Origin: Burkholderiales bacterium RIFCSPLOWO2_12_FULL_65_40
Lineage (GTDB): Bacteria; Pseudomonadota; Gammaproteobacteria; Burkholderiales; Burkholderiaceae_C
DNA: 64,000 nucleotides
Direction: 5' to 3'
Assembly: GCA_001770955.1 (NCBI GenBank)
Contig: MESL01000047.1
Span: forward strand, 124,001-188,000
Part shown: positions 57,058 through 64,000 of the stretch, piece after piece
Layout of the letters: the number at the start of each line of letters is the position of its first letter
Numbering within the stretch: position 1 is the first letter of the stretch
Translations under genes and position numbers: made by a program
The notes under the pieces: model-generated
Database searches by the model: none
What the model was told of the DNA's origin: nothing
What the model saw: only the letters and a program-made list of their open reading frames with translations

Positions 57058-57075
57058 TTGTCGTCGTAAAGACAA
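57058..57075 (+). promoter_or_regulatory. Operator-like palindrome, site 2
   Basis: TTGTCGTCGTAAAGACAA differs from site 1 at one base and is also preceded by AAA. It lies 107 bases before the CoA-ligase ATG. Confidence 0.7.
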
Positions 57076-57181
57076 GATAACGTCAAAGTCGGTCTTACGA
57101 TGGGTACCAGCTGAGTGGCCATGGGCCACGCTTCCGGCCCCCGCCGGATTGACGGACATCTTGCAACTGATAGGAACCGGA

Positions 57182-59116
57182 ATGAAGACCACGTTCCCGC
57201 AACTGCTGCTCAAACACGCAGCCGAGCGCCCCACCGACGCGGCGCTGCGCGAAAAAGAATACGGCATCTGGCAGACATGGACCTGGAAAGACACGGCTGA
57301 AACCGTGCGGCATCTGGCTTGTGGCTTGCTCGCACTGGGCTTCCAGCGTGGTCAGAATCTGGCCCTGGTAGGCGACAACCGTCCCCACCTCTATATGAGC
57401 ATGGTGGCCGTACAGAGCATTGGCGGCGTACCCATTCCGCTCTACCAGGATGCCGTGGCCTCTGAAATGGCCTTCGTGATGGAGGATGCCGAAGTCCAGT
57501 TCCTGTTTGCTGAAAACCAGGAACAGGTCGACAAGCTGCTGGAAGTGCGCGAAACCGTGCCCGGCATGGCACACATCATTTATGACGACCCGCGCGGCCT
57601 GCGCAAATACGACCAGCCCGGCCTGATCAGCACCGAAAAACTCAAGGAACTGGGTGCCGAATGGGACCGCACCCACGCAGGCGCCTGGGATGCCCAGGTG
57701 GCACAGAACAGGCCCGACGATGTGTCGGTGATCCTCTACACCTCGGGCACCACCGGCAAGCCCAAGGGTGTGTGCCAGACCCACGCCAGCTTCATTGGCT
57801 CCGCGCAGGGTGGCGTCGAGGTCGATGGCCTGAACCCCAAAGACAACGTGATCTCCTACCTGCCACCGGCCTGGGTGGGCGACCACCTGTTCTCGCTGGC
57901 CCAGTGGCTGGTGGCGGGCTTCACCATCAACTGCCCCGAATCGGCTGCCACCGTCTCGATCGACCTGCGCGAGATCGGCCCGACCTATTACTTCGCTCCT
58001 CCGCGCGTGTTTGAAGGCATGCTGACCTCTGTCTCCATCCGCATGGAAGACGCGGCCCCCTTCAAGCGCTGGATGTATGCCAAGGCCATGGACCTGGCCC
58101 GGCGCGTGGGCTCGGACATCCTCGACGGCAAGCCGGTGGGTTTGATGGACCGACTGATGTACACCCTGGGTGACATCACCATCTACGGCCCGCTGCGCAA
58201 CGTCATGGGCCTGTCGCGCATCCGCGTGGCCTACACCGCGGGCGCTGCCATCGGCCCGGACCTGTTCCGCTTTTTCCGCTCCATCGGCATCAACCTGAAG
58301 CAGCTCTACGGCCAGACCGAGACCTGCGCCTATGTGTGCATCCAGAAAAACGGCCAGGTCAAGCTCAACACCGTGGGCCAGGCTGCACCCGGCATCGAGT
58401 TGAAAATCGCCGACAACGGCGAAGTGCTGGTCAAGGGTGTGTCGGTGCTCAAGGAGTACTACAAGCGCCCCGACGCCACGGCCGAGGTCATCGATGCCAA
58501 TGGCTACTTCCACACGGGCGATGCCGGCGTGCTCGACCAGGACGGGCACCTGCGCATCATCGACCGCGCCAAGGACGTGGGCAAGCTCACCGCTGGCGCC
58601 ATGTTCGCGCCCAACTACATCGAGAACAAGCTCAAGTTCTTCCCGCAGATCAAGGAAGCCGTGTGCTTCGGCCATGGCCGCGACCAGGTTTGCGCCTTCA
58701 TCAACATCGACTACGAGGCCGTGGGCAACTGGGCCGAGCGCCAGGGCCTGCCCTACGGCGGCTATGTGGACCTGGCCTCCAAGCCCCAGGTGCTGCAGCT
58801 CATCGCCGAGTGCATCGGCCAGGTCAATGCCGATCTGGCAGGCGAGCCTGGCATGTCGGACACGCAGGTGGCACGCTTCCTGGTGCTGCACAAGGAACTG
58901 GACCCCGATGACGACGAGCTGACCCGCACCCGCAAAGTGCGCCGCAACTTCATCGCGCAGAAATATGGCGTGCTGGTCGATGCGCTCTACGGCGGGCGCA
59001 CCGAGCAGTTCATCGAAACCCAGGTCAAGTTCGAGGATGGCCGCACGGGCAGTGTGAGCGCCACGCTGCAGATTCTCGACGCCAAGATCCATGCGCCTGC
59101 CAAGGTCAGTGCCTGA
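57182..59116 (+). CDS. AMP-forming acyl/aryl-CoA ligase
   Basis: The 644-residue ANL-superfamily enzyme has the P-loop-like motif ILYTSGTTGKPKGV, the YGQTET core and the hinge region GYFHTGDAGVLDQDGHLRIIDRAKD. The C-terminal catalytic Lys region is ELTRTRKVRRNFI. It resembles long-chain fatty acyl-CoA synthetases (FadD15-like), but aromatic acids are possible. I chose ATG 57182 with AGGAACCGGA before it; a TTG at 57149 is an alternative. It heads the liv operon, so it probably traps the imported acid as a CoA ester. Confidence 0.9.
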   Translation: MKTTFPQLLLKHAAERPTDAALREKEYGIWQTWTWKDTAETVRHLACGLLALGFQRGQNLALVGDNRPHLYMSMVAVQSIGGVPIPLYQDAVASEMAFVMEDAEVQFLFAENQEQVDKLLEVRETVPGMAHIIYDDPRGLRKYDQPGLISTEKLKELGAEWDRTHAGAWDAQVAQNRPDDVSVILYTSGTTGKPKGVCQTHASFIGSAQGGVEVDGLNPKDNVISYLPPAWVGDHLFSLAQWLVAGFTINCPESAATVSIDLREIGPTYYFAPPRVFEGMLTSVSIRMEDAAPFKRWMYAKAMDLARRVGSDILDGKPVGLMDRLMYTLGDITIYGPLRNVMGLSRIRVAYTAGAAIGPDLFRFFRSIGINLKQLYGQTETCAYVCIQKNGQVKLNTVGQAAPGIELKIADNGEVLVKGVSVLKEYYKRPDATAEVIDANGYFHTGDAGVLDQDGHLRIIDRAKDVGKLTAGAMFAPNYIENKLKFFPQIKEAVCFGHGRDQVCAFINIDYEAVGNWAERQGLPYGGYVDLASKPQVLQLIAECIGQVNADLAGEPGMSDTQVARFLVLHKELDPDDDELTRTRKVRRNFIAQKYGVLVDALYGGRTEQFIETQVKFEDGRTGSVSATLQILDAKIHAPAKVSA

Positions 59117-59134
59117 GACACCGGAAAGCACCCC

Positions 59135-59920
59135 ATGACCCAGAAAAAAATTGGTGACGTCATCCTGGACGTCAAGAACATCAGCCTGCGCTTTGGCGGC
59201 GTGAAGGCCCTGACCGACATCTCCTTCAATGTGAAAGAGCATGAAATCCGCTCCATCATCGGCCCCAACGGTGCCGGCAAGAGCTCGATGCTCAACTGCA
59301 TCAACGGCGTGTACACACCCTCGGAGGGCTCCATCACCTTCCGTGGCAAGACCTTCGACCACATGAACTCGCGCCAGGTGGCCGAGATGGGCGTGGCCCG
59401 CACCTTCCAGAACCTGGCGCTGTTCAAGGGCATGAGCGTGATCGACAACATCATGTCGGGGCGCAACCTCAAGATCAAGAGCAACCTGTTCATGCAGGCG
59501 CTGCGCATTGGCCCCGCCGAACGCGAGGAGATCGCGCACCGCGAAAAGGTCGAGCACATCATCGACTTCCTCGAAATTCAGGCCTTCCGCAAGACCCCCG
59601 TGGGTCAATTGCCTTACGGCCTGCAAAAGCGCGTGGACCTGGGCCGGGCCCTGGCCATGGAGCCCCAGGTGCTGCTGCTCGACGAGCCCATGGCCGGCAT
59701 GAACGTCGAAGAGAAGCAGGACATGTGCCGCTTCATCCTAGACGTGAACGACGAGTTCGGCACCACCATCGTGCTGATCGAGCACGACATGGGCGTCGTG
59801 ATGGACATCTCCGACCGCGTCGTGGTCCTGGACTACGGCAAGAAGATCGGCGATGGCGAGCCTGAAGAGGTGCGCAACAACGAAGACGTGATCCGCGCCT
59901 ATCTGGGCACCAGCCACTAA
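59135..59920 (+). CDS. livG: LivG-type ABC ATP-binding protein
   Basis: The 261-residue ATPase has Walker A GPNGAGKSSMLN, signature LPYGLQKRVDLGRAL (a LivG-style variant of LSGGQ), Walker B VLLLDEPMAGMN and H-loop LIEHDMGVVMDISDRV. It starts 18 bases after the ligase stop and is followed 16 bases on by livH. With LivF it powers a high-affinity importer whose substrate here is likely a carboxylic acid rather than leucine, given the ligase. Confidence 0.93.
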   Translation: MTQKKIGDVILDVKNISLRFGGVKALTDISFNVKEHEIRSIIGPNGAGKSSMLNCINGVYTPSEGSITFRGKTFDHMNSRQVAEMGVARTFQNLALFKGMSVIDNIMSGRNLKIKSNLFMQALRIGPAEREEIAHREKVEHIIDFLEIQAFRKTPVGQLPYGLQKRVDLGRALAMEPQVLLLDEPMAGMNVEEKQDMCRFILDVNDEFGTTIVLIEHDMGVVMDISDRVVVLDYGKKIGDGEPEEVRNNEDVIRAYLGTSH

Positions 59921-59936
59921 GGCGGGAGACAAGCAA

Positions 59937-60866
59937 ATGGCATTCTTTCTTGAAACTCTGATTGGCGGCCTGATGGCAGGCATGCTGTATTCCCTGGTGG
60001 CCCTCGGCTTCGTGCTGATCTACAAGGCCTCGGGCGTTTTCAACTTCGCTCAGGGGGCCATGGTGCTGTTCGCAGCGCTGGCCATGGCCCGGTTTGCCGA
60101 GTGGATTCCGAAGTGGACCGGCATCGACAACATGGTGCTGGCCAACCTGGCAGCCTTTGTGATCGCAGGCATCGTCATGTTCGCCGTCGCCTGGCTGATC
60201 GAGCGTCTGGTGCTGCGCCACCTGGTCAACCAGGAAGGCGCCACACTGCTGATGGCCACGCTGGGCATCACCTACTTCCTCGAAGGTCTGGGCCAGACGA
60301 TCTTCGGCAGCGACATCTACAAGATCGATGTGGGCATGCCCAAGGATCCGGTGTTCCTGTTCGAATCCATGTTCCAGGGCGGTGTGCTCGTGAACAAGGA
60401 AGACGTGATCGCCGCCGGCATCGCCGCCACACTGGTGTTGCTGCTGAGCATCTTTTTCCAGAAAACCAAGACCGGTCGCGCCCTGCGTGCCGTGGCGGAC
60501 GACCACCAGGCCGCACAGTCCATCGGCATTCCGCTCAACCGCATCTGGGTCATCGTCTGGTGCGTCGCCGGTGTCGTGGCCCTCGTGGCCGGGATGATCT
60601 GGGGCTCCAAGCTAGGCGTGCAGTTCTCGCTCACCACCGTGGCGCTGCGCGCCCTGCCAGTGGTGATTCTGGGGGGCCTGACCTCGGTGCCCGGCGCCAT
60701 CATCGGCGGCCTGATCATCGGCGTGGGAGAAAAGCTCTCCGAGGTGTACCTCGGCCCCTTCGTGGGCGGCGGCATCGAAATCTGGTTTGCCTATGTGCTG
60801 GCCCTGGTGTTCCTGCTGTTCCGTCCGCAAGGTCTGTTCGGCGAAAAGATCATCGATCGCGTCTGA
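59937..60866 (+). CDS. livH: LivH-type ABC permease
   Basis: The 309-residue protein has about eight transmembrane helices. It has the family block GLMAGMLYSLVALGFVLIYK at the start, RALRAVADDHQAAQSIGIPLNRIW (the cytoplasmic loop that meets the ATPase), and GGLTSVPGAIIGGLIIGVGE. GGCGGGAGACAAG precedes the ATG. It forms the membrane pore with LivM. Confidence 0.94.
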   Translation: MAFFLETLIGGLMAGMLYSLVALGFVLIYKASGVFNFAQGAMVLFAALAMARFAEWIPKWTGIDNMVLANLAAFVIAGIVMFAVAWLIERLVLRHLVNQEGATLLMATLGITYFLEGLGQTIFGSDIYKIDVGMPKDPVFLFESMFQGGVLVNKEDVIAAGIAATLVLLLSIFFQKTKTGRALRAVADDHQAAQSIGIPLNRIWVIVWCVAGVVALVAGMIWGSKLGVQFSLTTVALRALPVVILGGLTSVPGAIIGGLIIGVGEKLSEVYLGPFVGGGIEIWFAYVLALVFLLFRPQGLFGEKIIDRV

Positions 60867-60893
60867 CCCCACAAGAATAAGAAGGAAAGAATC

Positions 60894-61970
60894 ATGTTCT
60901 ACCGTGAAAATGGCCAGTTCAAGACCAGCTACCGGGCGGACCAGCAGGTCTTCCCGATCGCCCAGGACCGCATTGCCCTCGCCCTGCTGCTGGCCGTAGC
61001 CTTCCTGGTGGTGCCCATGCTGGCCACCGATTATTTTTACCGCGCCATCCTGATCCCGCTGGTCATCATGTCGATGGCTGCGCTCGGCGTGAACATCCTC
61101 GTGGGCTACTGCGGACAGATCTCGCTGGGGTCCGGCGCCTTCATGGCGGTGGGTGCTTACGGTGCCTTCAACTTCTTCGTGCGCTTCCCGGGCATGCCGC
61201 TGATTCCTGCGCTGATCCTGGGCGGCCTGTGCGCCACCTTCTTCGGCATTCTGTTCGGTCTGCCCAGCCTGCGCGTCAAGGGTCTGTACCTGGCCGTGGC
61301 CACGCTGGCCGCGCAGTTCTTCAGTGACTGGATGTTCCTGCGCATCAAGTGGTTCACCAACAACTCCGACTCGGGTTCGGTGTCGGTGAACAACCTGCAG
61401 GTTTTCGGCATGCCCATCGACAGCGCCGTGAGCAAGTACATCTTCTGCCTGGCCCTGCTGGTGGTGGTGGCCATGCTGGCCAAGAACCTGGTGCGCGGCG
61501 CCATCGGCCGCGAGTGGATGGCCATCCGCGACATGGACGTGGCCGCTGCCGTGATCGGCATCCGTCCCATGTACGCCAAGCTAAGCGCTTTCGCCGTCAG
61601 TTCCTTCATCGTCGGCATGGCTGGCGCGCTGTGGGCCTTCGTGCACCTGAGTTCCTGGGAGCCTGCCGCGTTCTCGGTGGAAATCTCGTTCCGCCTGCTG
61701 TTCATGGTGATCATCGGCGGCATGGGATCCATCATGGGCGCGTTCTTTGGTGCGACCTTCATCGTGGTGCTGCCCATTTTCCTGAACCAGTTCCTCCCGG
61801 CGCTGGCAAGCCTGTTCGGGTTCGAGATTTCCACGGCCGCTGTATCGCACGCCGAACTGATGATCTTCGGCGCCCTGATCGTCTGGTTCTTGATCGTCGA
61901 GCCCCATGGCCTGGCCAAGCTGTGGTCCATCGGCAAGCAAAAGCTCCGTCTGTGGCCGTTCCCTCACTAA
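60894..61970 (+). CDS. livM: LivM-type ABC permease
   Basis: The 358-residue protein has about nine to ten transmembrane helices after a polar N-terminus. It has LGVNILVGYCGQISLGSGAF (family signature), LPSLRVKGLYLAVATLAAQF and the coupling loop GREWMAIRDMDVAAAVIGI. It partners LivH. A good ribosome site (AAGGAAAG) precedes the ATG. The 126-base gap to the next gene is unremarkable. Confidence 0.94.
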   Translation: MFYRENGQFKTSYRADQQVFPIAQDRIALALLLAVAFLVVPMLATDYFYRAILIPLVIMSMAALGVNILVGYCGQISLGSGAFMAVGAYGAFNFFVRFPGMPLIPALILGGLCATFFGILFGLPSLRVKGLYLAVATLAAQFFSDWMFLRIKWFTNNSDSGSVSVNNLQVFGMPIDSAVSKYIFCLALLVVVAMLAKNLVRGAIGREWMAIRDMDVAAAVIGIRPMYAKLSAFAVSSFIVGMAGALWAFVHLSSWEPAAFSVEISFRLLFMVIIGGMGSIMGAFFGATFIVVLPIFLNQFLPALASLFGFEISTAAVSHAELMIFGALIVWFLIVEPHGLAKLWSIGKQKLRLWPFPH

Positions 61971-62096
61971 GAGCACAGCCCTTGAGGAAACCCCTTACTC
62001 GCAATCCCCGATACGTCAACGGTGCATTGCCGCGTTAACTGTCTGTCCAACTGGTTTTTTCCCGTGCTTCAACACTTTCATTCAAAGGAGACATCC

Positions 62097-63425
62097 ATGA
62101 AGCTTTCGAAAATCGTGATTGCCGCTGCCATCGTGGCCGCCGGTGCATCGTCGCTGAGCACCAGCGCCATCGCACAGGCCAAGGAGCAGTTCTTCCCGCT
62201 GCTGTCCTACCGCACCGGCCCCTACGCACCCAACGGTACGCCCTGGGCCAACGGCAAGCAGGACTACATCAAAATGATCAACGCCCGCGACGGCGGCATC
62301 AACGGCGTCAAGCTGACCTTTGAAGAATGCGAAACCGGCTACGCCACCGACCGCGGCGTGGAGTGCTACGAGCGCCTCAAGAGCAAGCCCGGCGTCGCCC
62401 TGTTCGACCCGCAATCGACCGGCATCACCTTCGCCCTGACCGAAAAGGCCCCGGCCGACAAGATCCCACTGATGACGCTGGGCTACGGCCTGTCGGTCTC
62501 GCAGGACGGCATGGCCTTCAAGTGGAACTTCCCGTTGATGGGCAGCTACTGGACCGGCGCCGACATCCTGATCCAGCACATCGGCAAGGGCCTGGGCGGC
62601 ATGGACAAGCTCAAGGGCAAGAAGATTGCACTGGTGTACCACGACAGCCCGTTCGGCAAGGAGCCCATCCCGCTGCTGCAGGAGCGTTCCAAGATGCATG
62701 GTTTCGAGCTGCAGATGCTGCCTGTCACGGCACCGGGCGTCGAGCAGAAAGCCACCTGGCTGCAGGTGCGCCAGAGCCGCCCCGACTTCGTGCTGCTGTG
62801 GGGCTGGGGCGTCATGAACTCCACCGCCCTGAAGGAAGCCCAGGCCACGGGCTTCCCGCGCGAGAAGATGTATGGCGTGTGGTGGGCCGGTGCCGAGCCC
62901 GATGTGCGTGACGTGGGCGAAGGCGCCAAGGGCTACCACGCCCTGGCCCTCAACGGCTCGGGCCAGCAGCCCAAGGTGATCCAGGACATCCTCAAGAACG
63001 TGCACGACAAGGGTCAGGGCACGGGTTCCAAGGACGAAGTGGGCTCGGTGCTGTACACCCGTGGCGTGATCATCCAGATGCTGAGTATCGAGGCCGTACG
63101 CCGCGCCCAGGAACGCTTCGGCAAGGGCAAGGTCATGACCGGCGAACAAGTGCGCTGGGGCATGGAAAACCTCGCCCTCGACCAGAAGAAGCTGGACGCC
63201 CTGGGCTTCAACAACGTGATGCGCCCCCTGTCCACGAGCTGTGCCGACCACATGGGTTCGACCTGGGCCCGTGTGCAGACCTGGAACGGCAAGACGTGGG
63301 ATATCGGTGCTGACTGGTACCAGGCTGATGAGCAAATTCTCAAGCCCATGATCAAGGCCGGTTCTGAAAAGTACATGTCCGACAAGAAGCTGACACGCCG
63401 CGACGCGGCCGATTGCCAAAGCTAA
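62097..63425 (+). CDS. ABC transporter substrate-binding protein, LIV type (second)
   Basis: The 442-residue periplasmic protein has a Sec signal (IVIAAAIVAAGASSLSTSAIAQA). It has the binding fold with LLSYRTGPYAPNGTPWANGK, INARDGGINGVKLTFEECETGY, LALNGSGQQPKV and a late paired-Cys region. It is larger than classical LivJ (about 370), matching the group that pairs with CoA ligases in Burkholderiales. AAAGGAG precedes the ATG. It sits between livM and livF, with repeat G5 before livF. Confidence 0.92.
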   Translation: MKLSKIVIAAAIVAAGASSLSTSAIAQAKEQFFPLLSYRTGPYAPNGTPWANGKQDYIKMINARDGGINGVKLTFEECETGYATDRGVECYERLKSKPGVALFDPQSTGITFALTEKAPADKIPLMTLGYGLSVSQDGMAFKWNFPLMGSYWTGADILIQHIGKGLGGMDKLKGKKIALVYHDSPFGKEPIPLLQERSKMHGFELQMLPVTAPGVEQKATWLQVRQSRPDFVLLWGWGVMNSTALKEAQATGFPREKMYGVWWAGAEPDVRDVGEGAKGYHALALNGSGQQPKVIQDILKNVHDKGQGTGSKDEVGSVLYTRGVIIQMLSIEAVRRAQERFGKGKVMTGEQVRWGMENLALDQKKLDALGFNNVMRPLSTSCADHMGSTWARVQTWNGKTWDIGADWYQADEQILKPMIKAGSEKYMSDKKLTRRDAADCQS

Positions 63426-63429
63426 GGAC

Positions 63430-63521
63430 ATCCCCCTGAGGCGCTGCGCGCTGCGGAAGGGGGACAACGCCAGCGCTGCGGGGCGGCCCTTGCGCGGCGT
63501 TCCTGGCCTGGGCCGCGCCAG
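63430..63521 (-). repeat. G/C-rich intergenic repeat, copy G5 (reverse orientation)
   Basis: On the minus strand it reads GGCGCGGCCCAGGCCAGGA, CGCGCAAGGGCCGCCCCGC, GTCCCCCTTCCGCAGCGCGC and CCTCAGGGGG. It lies between the second binding-protein gene and livF, both on the plus strand. Confidence 0.82.
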
Positions 63522-63601
63522 TTTTTATCGGCTGTTTTTACAGCCGCCAATCGAAAGGGTTGCCCCGCAGCCCTCCCGATTGGCAAAGCGAAGGCAACAC
63601 A

Positions 63602-64000
63602 ATGGACTCCAAAAACATCGTTCTGAACGTCAACGGCATCGAGGTCATCTACAACCACGTGATCCTTGTGCTCAAGGGTGTCTCGCTGCAGGTGCCCGAG
63701 GGCAGCATCGTTGCCATCCTGGGCGGCAATGGCGCCGGCAAGACCACCACGCTGCGCGCCATCTCGAACCTGCTCAAGGGTGAACGAGGCGAAGTCACCA
63801 AGGGCAACATCGATTTGCGCGGCGAACGCATCGAGAACCTCTCCCCCGCCGATCTGGTCAAGCGCGGTGTGGTGCAGGTGATGGAAGGGCGTCACTGCTT
63901 TGCCCACCTCACCATCGAGGAGAACCTTCTCACCGGCTCCTACACGCGCTCGAGCAAGGCGGAGATCGCTGCCAACCTGGAGAAGGTCTACAACTACTTC
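63602..64000 (+). CDS. livF: LivF-type ABC ATP-binding protein (partial, runs off the end)
   Basis: The first 133 codons are present and the frame is open at base 64000. Walker A is GGNGAGKTTTLRAISNLL, then LSPADLVKRGVVQVMEGRHCF, where LivF proteins carry the VPEGR block, and LTIEENLLTGSYTR. It completes the LIV-type importer with livG, livH and livM. GAAGGCAACACA precedes the ATG. The unusual 176-base gap before it is mostly repeat G5. Confidence 0.92.
   Translation, partial: MDSKNIVLNVNGIEVIYNHVILVLKGVSLQVPEGSIVAILGGNGAGKTTTLRAISNLLKGERGEVTKGNIDLRGERIENLSPADLVKRGVVQVMEGRHCFAHLTIEENLLTGSYTRSSKAEIAANLEKVYNYF

Noticed and set aside
57095-59626. 843-codon open frame on the minus strand
   Set aside because: It is antisense to the CoA ligase and livG. 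Its composition is that of a shadow frame and it has no recognisable domain.

Overview
The window reads as chromosomal DNA of a GC-rich betaproteobacterium of the Burkholderiales, most likely Comamonadaceae (Acidovorax-like). The grounds are the strong G/C third-position bias, a d1-haem denitrification gene, a class I PHA synthase, an OhrR/Ohr pair, a CoA ligase plus LIV-type ABC transporter cluster, and two intergenic repeat families of a kind I associate with that group. This is an inference from gene content; no database was searched. No tRNA, rRNA, CRISPR array, integrase or transposase was seen.

Layout. 1-1.5 kb: end of a nir (haem d1) operon, a decarboxylase tail and nirJ, closed by a short secreted ORF cut off at a repeat. 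1.6-8.8 kb, minus strand: a three-part ABC exporter (ATPase, FtsX-type permease, HlyD-type adaptor), ruvB, an A/T-richer secreted serine protease, and ruvA, so ruvA and ruvB are split. 8.8-12.5 kb, plus: PhoH-like ATPase, ybeY, a TauE-type permease and an MFS transporter. 12.5-16.6 kb, minus: dtd, a cation diffusion facilitator, dbpA and an MgtC/DUF4010 membrane protein. 16.8-21.5 kb, plus: a PAS-GGDEF-EAL protein, AMP nucleosidase and a membrane diguanylate cyclase. 21.5-27.5 kb, minus: ackA, a MaoC-phosphotransacylase fusion, fabI, a small unknown and phaC, a carbon-overflow and storage block.

27.7-34.2 kb: a NodI/NodJ-like ABC pair separated by purT, a PRC-barrel protein and a histidine phosphatase. 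The permease is followed by two flavin split-barrel genes, the second fused to GAF and winged-helix domains, which face a hemerythrin-like gene. 35-43 kb: GMC oxidoreductase, 3-hydroxyacyl-CoA dehydrogenase, ohrR-ohr with a visible operator, a DUF2855 protein, a chemoreceptor and an SrkA-type kinase. 42.8-50.8 kb: small unknown genes around a Crp-type regulator, htpG with a sigma-32-like promoter, a DHH phosphoesterase, a lipase-like hydrolase and a pseudouridine synthase. 50.9-54.7 kb: a tightly overlapping three-gene unit (DUF4394 lipoprotein, cupredoxin-like protein, GGDEF-EAL sensor). 54.9-64 kb: a Crp-family regulator divergent from an ABC-binding protein, then a CoA ligase with livG-livH-livM, a second binding protein and livF, which runs off the end. 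Two near-identical palindromes precede the two transcription units.

Two dispersed repeat families stand out. The first is about 60 bp (ten copies, R1-R10). It sits mostly at gene ends, often supplies stop codons, and one copy lies in frame inside the SrkA-type kinase gene. The second is a G/C-rich element of about 80-135 bp (five copies, G1-G5). It always lies between two co-directional genes and always in the same orientation relative to transcription.
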